Source: an uncultured bacterium (GTDB lineage: Bacteria > Patescibacteriota > Saccharimonadia > Saccharimonadales > Saccharimonadaceae). Taken from it: 7,721 nt of DNA. The notes under the pieces are model-generated. The model was given only the letters and a program-made list of their open reading frames with translations, was not told the DNA's origin and made no database searches. Positions 1 through 6,553 of the stretch are shown here, piece after piece (within the stretch, counting starts at the first letter, position 1; every line of letters starts with the position of its first letter). The position numbers were made by a program, and so were the translations under genes. The stretch is taken from NCBI GenBank assembly GCA_903844835.1, contig CAIMUU010000099.1, forward strand, positions 1 to 7,721, given 5' to 3'.

Positions 1-2
1 CA

Positions 3-1127
3 TTACTATATCGAACTTCAGATATCCACTTCGAGCCACAAGAAGACAATGTTGTAGTCCGTTTTCGAGTTGATGGTATCTTACAAGAAGCTGGGCGATT
101 CAAAAAAGATAATTATGAAAATATTTTAAACCGAATAAAAGTCATGTCACAGCTAAGAATTGACGAACATTTTGCAGTTCAAGACGGCGCAATCAGGTTC
201 CCGGTCAAAGACAGTTCCGTGGACTTACGTGTCTCAATTACCCCAACTCTGGACGGTGAAAAAGTAGTCCTTAGGATGTTGGCCCAATACGTCAAAGAGT
301 TGGTATTGTCCGCCATCGGCCTTTCGGATGACTTAGAAAAAGTAATCGTCGAGATAACTAAAAAACCATTTGGAATGATTATTGTAGTCGGGCCAACAGG
401 TTCCGGCAAAACAACAACACTTTATTCAATCATTAAACATATCAATGATTCGTCAATAAACATTACAACCATCGAAGACCCAGTAGAATATAAAATTATC
501 GGCGTAAATCAAATCCAAGTAAATGAAGCCAAAAAGATTACATTTGCCGATGGGCTGAAGTCAATTGTTCGCCAAGATCCCGATGTTATCTTGGTTGGTG
601 AAATTCGTGACGAAGAAACTGCTGAAATTTCTGTAAATGCGGCGTTAACCGGACATTTACTATTTTCAACATTCCACGCCAATGATGCCGCTACAGCAAT
701 TCCAAGGCTACTTAAAATGGGAGTTGAGCCATTTTTGCTAGCATCGACACTGGAATTAATTCTATCCCAAAGACTAGTAAGACGGTTATGTATGAAGTGC
801 CGCTACTCGGTTGACATAACAAGAGAAGAAATTGAGAAAAAGGTAAAAGGCGCAGGCAAATACTTCCCTACTAAGACCACAATCTACGAAGTGAAGGGTT
901 GCCCAAACTGCAATAATACTGGCTATTCCGGTAGGGTTGGATTATTTGAATACATAAAAGTAACCCGCGAATTAAAAGAATTGATTTTAAAAAATCCAAC
1001 AACTGATGCGATTTGGGATTTAGCAAAATCTCAAGGTTCACAGACGATGTTGCCTGACGGAATTGACAAAATCAAACAGGGCCTGACATCAATTGAAGAA
1101 GTATTCCGAGTAGTCTCGGAGGGATAA
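3..1127 (+). CDS. pilB: Type IV pilus assembly ATPase PilB/GspE (5' end missing)
   Basis: Cytoplasmic hexameric ATPase that drives addition of pilins to the fibre through the platform protein PilC. The reading frame is open from base 3, so the gene begins before the window; the first Met (144) is internal. Fragment residues 5-12 read 'TSDIHFEP', typical of the N-terminal part of the GspE core. Counting from Met 144: Walker A 'GPTGSGKT' at 83-90 (bases 390-413), Asp box 'TIEDPVEY' near 109-116, Walker B 'DPDVILVGEIRDEE' at 145-158, His box 'TGHLLFSTFHAND' at 169-181, and a four-cysteine zinc site made of CMKC (216-219) and CPNC (253-256). The zinc site separates extension ATPases (PilB/GspE) from the retraction ATPase PilT, which lacks it. 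The stop lies 4 bases before the pilC start. All catalytic motifs are intact. A GspE of a secretion system is the only alternative; the neighbouring duplicated pilins favour a pilus. Confidence 0.95.
   Translation, partial: LLYRTSDIHFEPQEDNVVVRFRVDGILQEAGRFKKDNYENILNRIKVMSQLRIDEHFAVQDGAIRFPVKDSSVDLRVSITPTLDGEKVVLRMLAQYVKELVLSAIGLSDDLEKVIVEITKKPFGMIIVVGPTGSGKTTTLYSIIKHINDSSINITTIEDPVEYKIIGVNQIQVNEAKKITFADGLKSIVRQDPDVILVGEIRDEETAEISVNAALTGHLLFSTFHANDAATAIPRLLKMGVEPFLLASTLELILSQRLVRRLCMKCRYSVDITREEIEKKVKGAGKYFPTKTTIYEVKGCPNCNNTGYSGRVGLFEYIKVTRELKELILKNPTTDAIWDLAKSQGSQTMLPDGIDKIKQGLTSIEEVFRVVSEG
1118..1123 (+). promoter_or_regulatory. Strong ribosome binding site for the TTG start of pilC
   Basis: GGAGGG inside the last codons of pilB, eight bases before TTG at 1132. 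It decides the otherwise unusual TTG start, and its position implies that translation is coupled to the end of pilB. Confidence 0.75.
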
Positions 1128-1131
1128 TATC

Positions 1132-2238
1132 TTGAAAAAAGAGGTCGTCAAAAAAAAGTCAATCAAAAAGCCAAAAAGAAAAGTTGCGCATTTTTTGGGC
1201 AATGAAAAAGATTATTTTGCTGAAAATTTATCTATGCTACTGTCGGCCGGTATAGGTGTTGCTGCAGCAATAATAATCATGCAACAGGGAGCGTTAAACA
1301 GAGGATACAAAAAAACATTATCAGCTATCGCCAAAGATTTAGATGAGGGTAGCCCGTTATGGAAGTCTCTATTTGGACGAGAGATTTTTAGCCATAGCTA
1401 TTTGTATATGATTAAAATCGGCGAGGAAAGCGGCAGACTATCCGAGAATTTGTCAATTATTGCTGAACAAGAAAAAAAGACTAAATCATTCCGCTCAAAG
1501 TTATCGTCAGCTTTAATTTATCCAATAATCATTCTCTCTTTGACACTTATAATTGGTATTGGCGTTATGTGGTTTGTTATACCCAAAATGGCAAAAATAT
1601 TTACTGATTTGAAAATAGTTTTACCTATACCAACCAGAATAATGATATATGCTGGTAATTTCATTACAAATAATACTATCCTGTTTTTGGCAATAATTTT
1701 AGTGTCGGTATTATTGATAGTTCTTTTCTTCTTTATCCCCTTTACCAAAAAAGTCGGTCAAGCAATCTTATTCCGAACACCTAGAATACGTGACCTATTT
1801 AAAGAAGTTGAGATAGCAAGATTTGGTTATGTAATGTTTTCACTAACCCAGGCAGGCATTCCACTAACTGAGGCACTTTTATCAATTGAGAAATCAACTA
1901 GTCTAGGGGCATACAGAAAGTTTTATCATTTCTTGTATCAGAACGTAAATGACGGAGAATCTCTTGAAAAAAGTTTTAAAAAGTACAAAAGGCTAAAGCG
2001 CCTATTCCCAATCAATATTCAACAAATGATTATTGCCGGTGAACGTTCCGGTAATCTTAATAATGTCATTAGTAAGATTAGCGGAATATACGAAGACAAG
2101 ATTGACACCACCAGCAAAAACCTTTCAGTTATATTAGAGCCAATACTACTGGTTGTTGTTGGATTGGGAGTTCTATTCTTAGCATTAGCCGTCGTTATGC
2201 CACTTTACGGCCTGGTGGGTGGACTAAATGTTCAGTAA
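1132..2238 (+). CDS. pilC: Type IV pilus inner-membrane platform protein PilC/GspF
   Basis: Polytopic inner-membrane protein, 368 residues, that links the PilB motor to pilin insertion. Two GspF domains are visible (about 28-152 and 227-355). Each has the family signature in its helical bundle, 'IGEESGRL' (96-103) and 'AGERSGNL' (302-309). Membrane segments lie at about 128-152, 180-204 and 335-359. The first 18 residues are very rich in Lys/Arg, and the part before the first GspF domain is short, so the protein is somewhat smaller than the usual 400 or so residues of PilC. The TTG start follows a strong GGAGGG site, and no better start is seen. The gene begins 4 bases after pilB, and its last 11 bases overlap the GspH-like pilin gene, which indicates one transcript. 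Confidence 0.95.
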   Translation: MKKEVVKKKSIKKPKRKVAHFLGNEKDYFAENLSMLLSAGIGVAAAIIIMQQGALNRGYKKTLSAIAKDLDEGSPLWKSLFGREIFSHSYLYMIKIGEESGRLSENLSIIAEQEKKTKSFRSKLSSALIYPIIILSLTLIIGIGVMWFVIPKMAKIFTDLKIVLPIPTRIMIYAGNFITNNTILFLAIILVSVLLIVLFFFIPFTKKVGQAILFRTPRIRDLFKEVEIARFGYVMFSLTQAGIPLTEALLSIEKSTSLGAYRKFYHFLYQNVNDGESLEKSFKKYKRLKRLFPINIQQMIIAGERSGNLNNVISKISGIYEDKIDTTSKNLSVILEPILLVVVGLGVLFLALAVVMPLYGLVGGLNVQ

Positions 2239-2662
2239 AAATGGCTTTACACTAATAGAGGTTATGATAGTAATTGCGCTCATGACAATTGTCGGGGCAA
2301 TCGTAGCGCCACTCTCAATTGACTATCAACAAAGGAACGATTTAGACATTGCTCAGACCACTTTTGTCCAATGCATTCGTCGAGCCCAACAGATGTCGAT
2401 GGCCGGCGAAGCCGACAGCGCATGGGGCCTAGCCGTGAATACTGGCAATATAATCATATTCAAGGGAGTATCATTTTTGACTAGAGATACAAGTCTAGAT
2501 GAAAATTATGACATATCAAGTAGTATTACTTTCAGTGGTCAGTCAGAATATAGCTTTGCAAAAACTACAGGCTTACCAAGTACAACTGGGTCGGTGACTT
2601 TAACAAATAGCAATTATCAAAAGTCAGTGAGTTTAAATGAAAAAGGCATCGTCAATTACTAG
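2228..2662 (+). CDS. Minor pseudopilin, GspH/FimU-like
   Basis: Prepilin of 144 residues. The leader is only 'MFSKNG'; cleavage by prepilin peptidase is expected between Gly6 and Phe7, giving the mature start 'FTLIEVMIVIA' with Glu at +5, followed by the hydrophobic helix to about residue 30. The next part, 'AQTTFVQCIRRAQQMSMAGEADSAWGL', and the closing beta-rich half ending in 'SLNEKGIVNY' resemble the GspH/FimU fold. It is the first of four minor-pilin genes in H-I-J-K order. In known systems this subunit joins the initiating tip complex. ATG 2228 overlaps the end of pilC by 11 bases, and a GGGTGGA stretch lies 4 bases upstream. The gene overlaps the next one by 26 bases. Assignment to the GspH position rests on the fold-like pattern and gene order, not on an alignment. 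Confidence 0.87.
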   Translation: MFSKNGFTLIEVMIVIALMTIVGAIVAPLSIDYQQRNDLDIAQTTFVQCIRRAQQMSMAGEADSAWGLAVNTGNIIIFKGVSFLTRDTSLDENYDISSSITFSGQSEYSFAKTTGLPSTTGSVTLTNSNYQKSVSLNEKGIVNY

Positions 2663-4439
2663 ACATAAATATCACCTTCAATCAGGTATGTCGCTGGTTG
2701 AGGCTCTTTTGGCTATGGCCATATTCGCCATACTGTCGGTTGGGGTTATAAGTGCAATAATATACGGACAAGAAAGTTCAGCAGTTGCGGGTACCCGCGA
2801 GCGAGCTGTAAAAATCGCCGAGGAAGGAATCGAGGCCGTACGCAATATTCGCGATTCTGGATATGGTAATCTGCCGGCCGATGGGACATATGGACTAGTT
2901 ATTTCAGGCGGTGTTTTTGCATTATCAGGCCCATCTGACACAACAGACATTTTCGCCAGAACAATTACTCTAGCAACAGTTGATTCAAGGACCAGAACAG
3001 TTAATGTTAATGTAAATTGGCAACAAACTGCTCAGCGCACTGGGGCTATTTCTCTTAATACATATTTAACTGATTGGGTTACATCGCCAGCCGTGTATCG
3101 TCATGGCATGTTAGTTTACGGCGATGGCGGTACGACAACAGATGAAATTAGATACCAAACATATGACGATAGTAATGGAACTTGGAGCGCCCCGGCCTTA
3201 ACTGCCGATGTCGACAGCGCGACAACAAACAAATATCTACGCGAAACTCACATTTATGCCTCGTCAACTCGCGATGAAAAAACACTAATCACAAGGCATT
3301 ATGATGGAACTAGACAATGGTTTTACTCACAAGTCTATAACGGCACTACGGGGAGTTGGGGAAATGTTAATTTATTAACAAACTTTTTAAGTAGCACAAA
3401 TCTTCATAGCCAGAAGTGCGTTGGAGCATACCTAGCCAATGGAGATTTTGTTGTACTATATTCTGACAACACAAATATCCCAAAGTTTAAAGTCTGGAAT
3501 GGAACAAGTTGGTCGACCGCTTCGGGTTCAAATGGCGCATCAACTCAAAGCATCGGCGGAATACCAGGATTTATCACATTAAAACAAAGACCTAACACCA
3601 ATGAATTGATGGCAGTATTTTTTGACCAGTCATCTGATACAAATTCACAATACTTTTACATTGGTGCAAATGGGACATATGAAACTGCCGACTGGTCCCT
3701 ATCGACTGAACATTCAGCCACAGCCCCTTCAACTAGCGAAAAATACGTAGACTTTAATTGGGCATCAAATAATTCACTCAAAGGTGCTATGATTTTTGTT
3801 AACTCTAATGCGGACAAGGCAATGAATATAAAGATTTGGACTTCTAACGGTAGTGGTGGTGGTTCGTGGAGCACTTCGTCTGATTATTCAACTTCCCAGA
3901 CGAACAATATAGGTGCACTTGGAATTGAATCCGTAGTCGGGACATCTGATTTTGTTGTATGCAATAAAGACACATCAACGCCAGCACTGATAACGTGCAT
4001 TAGGGCCAATATTTCAGGCTGGATAGCTAGTTCTAATATTACTTTTGCCACTACTTCTGATACTGGCGCTCAGCTAAGCTTTGGAATTGGCTTTGAGCAA
4101 AACACGCCAACATATGGAGTAAATATTTTCTCTAATAACACGGGCGTTTTGCAATACAAATTGTACAATATTAGCACCTCTACGTGGCAGGCTACCCCAA
4201 CGGCCATAAATAGTCCTGCGGTGGGAGTAATTAAAACAACCATGGCAATCCCTAACGCCATCAATGGGGATATAATGCTACTAACTTCAGACGCAAATCG
4301 GGATATCTTTTCGGTACTGTGGGATGGATCGACACACAACATATTTTCAACACCAGCTGGAAAAGCCTGGTCGGTTCATGGCACTAATGGCTCAGCCACT
4401 ACTGATTTTTGGTATGACTTTACCTGGGACGGGATGTAA
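2637..4439 (+). CDS. Giant PilV/GspI-like minor pilin with C-terminal beta-propeller-like domain
   Basis: A 600-residue prepilin, about four times the usual length. A 17-residue leader ends in Gly17; the mature N terminus is 'MSLVEALLAMAIFAIL', with Met at +1 and Glu at +5. Residues 52-147 ('GTRERAVKIAEEGIEAVRNIRDSGY' region, then short beta strands) look like a PilV/GspI minor pilin. From about 150 to 600 the protein is Ser/Thr/Asn/Gly-rich and contains eight similar units. Each has a hydrophobic strand, a turn with Asn/Asp-Gly, then usually Trp-Ser/Thr: Trp183, 241, 292, 353, 411, 462, 517 and a degenerate unit near 569, spaced 51-61 residues apart. That period fits a seven- or eight-bladed beta-propeller. 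Only three Cys occur (261, 442, 454). By analogy with PilY1 this may be a tip adhesin or sensor, which is inference. ATG 2637 is chosen because the next Met (2688) would remove the leader; its ribosome site is weak, and translation is probably coupled to the preceding gene. Confidence 0.85.
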   Translation: MKKASSITRHKYHLQSGMSLVEALLAMAIFAILSVGVISAIIYGQESSAVAGTRERAVKIAEEGIEAVRNIRDSGYGNLPADGTYGLVISGGVFALSGPSDTTDIFARTITLATVDSRTRTVNVNVNWQQTAQRTGAISLNTYLTDWVTSPAVYRHGMLVYGDGGTTTDEIRYQTYDDSNGTWSAPALTADVDSATTNKYLRETHIYASSTRDEKTLITRHYDGTRQWFYSQVYNGTTGSWGNVNLLTNFLSSTNLHSQKCVGAYLANGDFVVLYSDNTNIPKFKVWNGTSWSTASGSNGASTQSIGGIPGFITLKQRPNTNELMAVFFDQSSDTNSQYFYIGANGTYETADWSLSTEHSATAPSTSEKYVDFNWASNNSLKGAMIFVNSNADKAMNIKIWTSNGSGGGSWSTSSDYSTSQTNNIGALGIESVVGTSDFVVCNKDTSTPALITCIRANISGWIASSNITFATTSDTGAQLSFGIGFEQNTPTYGVNIFSNNTGVLQYKLYNISTSTWQATPTAINSPAVGVIKTTMAIPNAINGDIMLLTSDANRDIFSVLWDGSTHNIFSTPAGKAWSVHGTNGSATTDFWYDFTWDGM

Positions 4440-4440
4440 T

Positions 4441-4941
4441 ATGAAAAAAGGCTTCACATTAATCGAAATGCTACTTTATATTTCCATCTTGTCAATTATT
4501 GTTTTGGCATTGTCGTCATTTATGTTTATGACATATTCTTCGAGAATTAAATCTACAGTAATATCCGAGGTTGAACAACAAGGTAGCCAGACAATGAATA
4601 TTATCGCGCAAAATATTCGAAACGCATCTGGAATTACTGGCCCAATTGCGGCCACTTCGGCGACTAGCCTAACATTAACTGAATATATCGGTTCGCTGTC
4701 ACCAACAGTAATTGCCCAATCGGGCAACAAAATCCAGATTACCGAAGGCACAAACCCGGCTATCGATCTGACATCTAATCGAGTTATAGTGTCAAATCTA
4801 TCATTTTCAAATCTATCAAGGCCAAATACACCGGGCGTAATTCAAGTAAAGTTTAATCTAACTCATATCAATCCCGATAATCGTGGCGAATATTCCTATT
4901 CGAAAGATTTCACTACAACTGCTTCGCTGAGGTGGCCATAA
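4441..4941 (+). CDS. Minor pseudopilin, GspJ/PilW-like
   Basis: Prepilin of 166 residues with the very short leader 'MKKG', the mature start 'FTLIEMLLYISILSII' and Glu at +5. The helix is followed by 'EVEQQGSQTMNIIAQNIRNASGI', the region after the helix that is typical of GspJ/PilW proteins, then a beta-rich domain with 'VIVSNLSFSNLSRP' and a closing strand ending in 'TASLRWP'. ATG 4441 is one base after the stop of the propeller pilin, with GGGA (4431-4434) six bases before it. An in-frame ATG at 4324 would add 39 residues that run through the preceding gene and would destroy the leader, so it is not used. The stop TAA shares its last base with the ATG of the next gene. In GspH-I-J-K systems this subunit lies in the tip complex between I and K. 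Confidence 0.88.
   Translation: MKKGFTLIEMLLYISILSIIVLALSSFMFMTYSSRIKSTVISEVEQQGSQTMNIIAQNIRNASGITGPIAATSATSLTLTEYIGSLSPTVIAQSGNKIQITEGTNPAIDLTSNRVIVSNLSFSNLSRPNTPGVIQVKFNLTHINPDNRGEYSYSKDFTTTASLRWP
4929..4935 (+). promoter_or_regulatory. Ribosome binding site deciding the GspK-like start
   Basis: GAGGTGG lies five bases before ATG 4941. It supports ATG 4941 over GTG 4932, which would sit inside the site itself. The ATG overlaps the preceding stop codon (TAATG). Confidence 0.6.
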
Positions 4942-5324
4942 TGAAATATAATAATCATTCAGGTTACGTCGCATTATTAACAGTATTGGTACTAGGAGTA
5001 ATTGCGACAACTGTTGCTACTTCTTTGGTTTTGCTTGGGTTGGGCCACACTAGAACTTCATTGTCAGAAATTCAATCAGCAAGCGCAAAAACGGCCGCAG
5101 ATGCCTGCGTCGATGATGCCCTTCGACAAATAAAGCTTACGCCAAGCTTTACGGGTAATGGCAGTCTCACGATGCCAAATTCGTCGTGCAATTATACAGT
5201 AATTAATTCGTCAACATCGTCAATTTCTGCTACTGGCATATCTGGAAATGTTACTCGAAGAGTTACTGTTGATTTGTCAGCTAGAGCTCCAAATATTATT
5301 TACACAAAATGGCAGGAAAGCTAG
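4941..5324 (+). CDS. Minor pilin, GspK/PilX-like, lacking Glu5
   Basis: Protein of 127 residues with leader 'MKYNNHSG' and mature start 'YVALLTVLVLGVIATTVATSLVLL'. It has the Gly at -1 and the hydrophobic helix of a prepilin, but Leu replaces the conserved Glu at +5. Loss of Glu5 is a hallmark of GspK, which caps the pseudopilus tip, and the 'VALLTVL' string also resembles GspK N termini. It is the fourth gene in the H-I-J-K order. It is far shorter than a true GspK and is nearer PilX in size. Two Cys (56, 83) could form a disulfide. The C terminus ends in 'NIIYTKWQES'. ATG 4941 is chosen over GTG 4932 because of the ribosome site and the TAATG overlap with the preceding gene. The role at the tip is inferred from order and the missing Glu. 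Confidence 0.78.
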   Translation: MKYNNHSGYVALLTVLVLGVIATTVATSLVLLGLGHTRTSLSEIQSASAKTAADACVDDALRQIKLTPSFTGNGSLTMPNSSCNYTVINSSTSSISATGISGNVTRRVTVDLSARAPNIIYTKWQES

Positions 5325-5326
5325 TA

Positions 5327-5353
5327 TTGTGCTTATGGAAAAAGTGCTATAAT
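5327..5353 (+). promoter_or_regulatory. Probable extended -10 promoter for the small membrane protein and pilin genes
   Basis: A perfect -10 hexamer TATAAT (5348-5353) preceded by the extended element TGC (5345-5347). A weak -35-like TTGTGC lies at 5327-5332 with a 15-base spacer, short but tolerated with an extended -10. It sits in the 50-base gap after the GspK-like gene, the only real gap in the pilus cluster, and would allow high transcription of the pilins independently of the upstream assembly genes. Transcription would begin near 5360. Confidence 0.65.
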
Positions 5354-5374
5354 TAGTCTAAAATAAGGGGGGCT

Positions 5375-5596
5375 ATGGAAAATATATTTAGAAAAAACGC
5401 AGGCCTAATCACAATGGTAACAGCGATGGTTTTCTCCAGTATGATGTGGAGTTATAGTTTAACAGGTTACGCTGAAGGTTCAACATATTTAATTGTTGCC
5501 GGAGTTGGCTTTATCATACTTAATTCGATGATTTTATGGCTGTTACTAACAACTAAAAAAGCAAGTAAAAAGAAAGGTAAAAAGGGCAATAAATGA
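5375..5596 (+). CDS. Small two-helix membrane protein of unknown function
   Basis: Protein of 73 residues; I do not recognise the family. Two hydrophobic segments are visible, about 10-29 and 37-59, joined by the short turn 'TGYAEGST'. They are followed by a strongly basic tail with nine Lys in the last thirteen residues. The positive charges at both ends suggest a hairpin with both termini in the cytoplasm. It lacks a prepilin cleavage motif, so it is not a pilin. The start follows AAGGGGGG (5365-5372). The stop overlaps the ATG of the next pilin (ATGA), so the two are translationally coupled. Its place as first gene of the pilin transcript suggests a pilin-linked role, such as holding or delivering pilins at the membrane, but that is only a guess from context. 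Confidence 0.75.
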   Translation: MENIFRKNAGLITMVTAMVFSSMMWSYSLTGYAEGSTYLIVAGVGFIILNSMILWLLLTTKKASKKKGKKGNK

Positions 5597-6036
5597 AAAA
5601 TATCAAATCTCAGAAAGGCTTTACGCTGATTGAGGTCCTAATAGTTATCGCAATCCTTGCGATTTTGGCGGGCATCGTAGTTGTTGCAGTCAACCCATTA
5701 AAGCAGTTGGCAGATGCCAGGAACTCTCAGAGACGAGCTGATGCAACAACAATATTAAATGCAGTTTACCAATATACAGTTGATACCAGCGGCACAATTC
5801 CGGCAACAATTACGACCACGCCTACAGCTGTTTGCGCTACTGGTGGTACTTGCACAGGAATAATTGATCTTTCGGTATTAACGACAAATGAAAAGTATAT
5901 CACTTCAATGCCAAAAGACCCAAGCAGCGGAACAGTTAACTCAACTGGCTATAATATCTCAAAAACTGCCAATGGTCGAATAACTGTTACTGCTCCATCG
6001 GCAGAAAACAGCGTAACAATAAGTGTAACGAGATAA
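5593..6036 (+). CDS. Type IV pilin, probable major subunit, copy 1
   Basis: Prepilin of 147 residues: leader 'MKNIKSQKG', mature start 'FTLIEVLIVIAILAILAG' with Phe at +1 and Glu at +5. The helix continues through 'NPLKQLADARNSQRRADATTILNAVYQY', a segment common in pilins of Patescibacteria. The globular part has Cys81 and Cys87, which could form a small loop, and ends in beta strands ('GYNISKTANGRITVTAP'). ATG 5593 overlaps the stop of the small membrane protein, with AAGGG six bases upstream. The gene lies behind the probable promoter at 5327-5353, in keeping with an abundant product. It is clearly related to the next gene. Which of the two is the main shaft subunit cannot be told from the sequence. 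Confidence 0.92.
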   Translation: MKNIKSQKGFTLIEVLIVIAILAILAGIVVVAVNPLKQLADARNSQRRADATTILNAVYQYTVDTSGTIPATITTTPTAVCATGGTCTGIIDLSVLTTNEKYITSMPKDPSSGTVNSTGYNISKTANGRITVTAPSAENSVTISVTR

Positions 6037-6040
6037 GGAG
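6035..6040 (+). promoter_or_regulatory. Consensus-like ribosome binding site of pilin copy 2
   Basis: AAGGAG, five bases before ATG 6046 and partly inside the preceding stop codon. It is a stronger match than the sites of the minor-pilin genes, in keeping with high expression of this pilin. Confidence 0.65.
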
Positions 6041-6045
6041 TAATT

Positions 6046-6510
6046 ATGAAAAAAAATCTACAAAAAGGTTTTACCTTAATTGAAATATTGATTGTCGTAG
6101 CAATTTTAGCAATCTTGGCAGGAATCGTAATCCTAGCCGTTAACCCACAAAAACAACTTCTTGATGCCAGAAATGCACAGCGACGAGCCGACGTCAGCAC
6201 AATCCTAAGTGCCGTTTATCAATACTCCATTGACAACAAAGGTGTAATGCCAGGATCAAACATACCAGTTGCTCCAACAGCGGCATCCGAAATATGCACG
6301 TCAGCAGTATCTGCAACTTGCACTACGGCAACATTGGCTGATCTAAGCTCACTACTCACTGCCGAAAAATATCTAACTGCAATACCAGTTGATCCAGCCG
6401 GGAATGTGACTAATGGTGCTGGCTATACAATTCAAAAAACCGCGAACAACAGAATAACTGTAAGTGCTCCGGCCGTTGGAAACTACTCATTGTATACAGT
6501 AACAAAATAA
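6046..6510 (+). CDS. Type IV pilin, probable major subunit, copy 2
   Basis: Prepilin of 154 residues: leader 'MKKNLQKG', mature start 'FTLIEILIVVAILAILAG' with Glu at +5. It is a tandem paralogue of the preceding pilin. By hand count about 46 of the first 62 residues from the -1 Gly match, and the C-terminal strand 'GYTIQKTANNRITVSAP' is also shared, while the middle (about 68-118) differs. Its Cys pair (84, 92) is two residues further apart than in copy 1. The gene has a good AAGGAG ribosome site and ends 7 bases before a strong hairpin, so it is the last gene of the pilin transcript. It could be the main shaft subunit or an alternative one used under other conditions. Confidence 0.92.
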   Translation: MKKNLQKGFTLIEILIVVAILAILAGIVILAVNPQKQLLDARNAQRRADVSTILSAVYQYSIDNKGVMPGSNIPVAPTAASEICTSAVSATCTTATLADLSSLLTAEKYLTAIPVDPAGNVTNGAGYTIQKTANNRITVSAPAVGNYSLYTVTK

Positions 6511-6517
6511 CAACTTT

Positions 6518-6553
6518 TTATGCCGAAACTGCCTTATGGTAGTTTCGGCATAA
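6518..6553 (+). terminator. Strong hairpin ending the pilin transcript
   Basis: Inverted repeat: 13 exact base pairs (6518-6530 with 6541-6553), continued by a G-U and two G-C pairs to a four-base TTAT loop (6534-6537). The GC-rich core is TGCCGAAACT. The following run is only TTT (6554-6556), weak for a classical intrinsic terminator, so it may instead protect the 3' end of a processed mRNA. Its place 7 bases after the last pilin stop and before a gene of different function supports an end-of-transcript role. Confidence 0.75.

Noticed and set aside
3656..4342. Minus-strand open frames under the propeller region
   Set aside because: They show no family features, and the + strand frame is continuous with a regular repeat pattern.
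4324..4440. Longer N terminus of the GspJ/PilW-like pilin beginning at ATG 4324
   Set aside because: It would run through the end of the propeller gene and place 39 extra residues before the clear 'MKKG|FTLIE' leader; ATG 4441 has its own ribosome site.
4932..4940. GTG 4932 as start of the K-like pilin
   Set aside because: It lies inside the GAGGTGG ribosome site; ATG 4941 with the TAATG stop-start overlap is the better start.
5594..5596. TGA read as an amino acid (recoded genetic code, as in some Patescibacteria)
   Set aside because: No in-frame TGA occurs inside any gene here, and this TGA makes a normal ATGA stop-start overlap.
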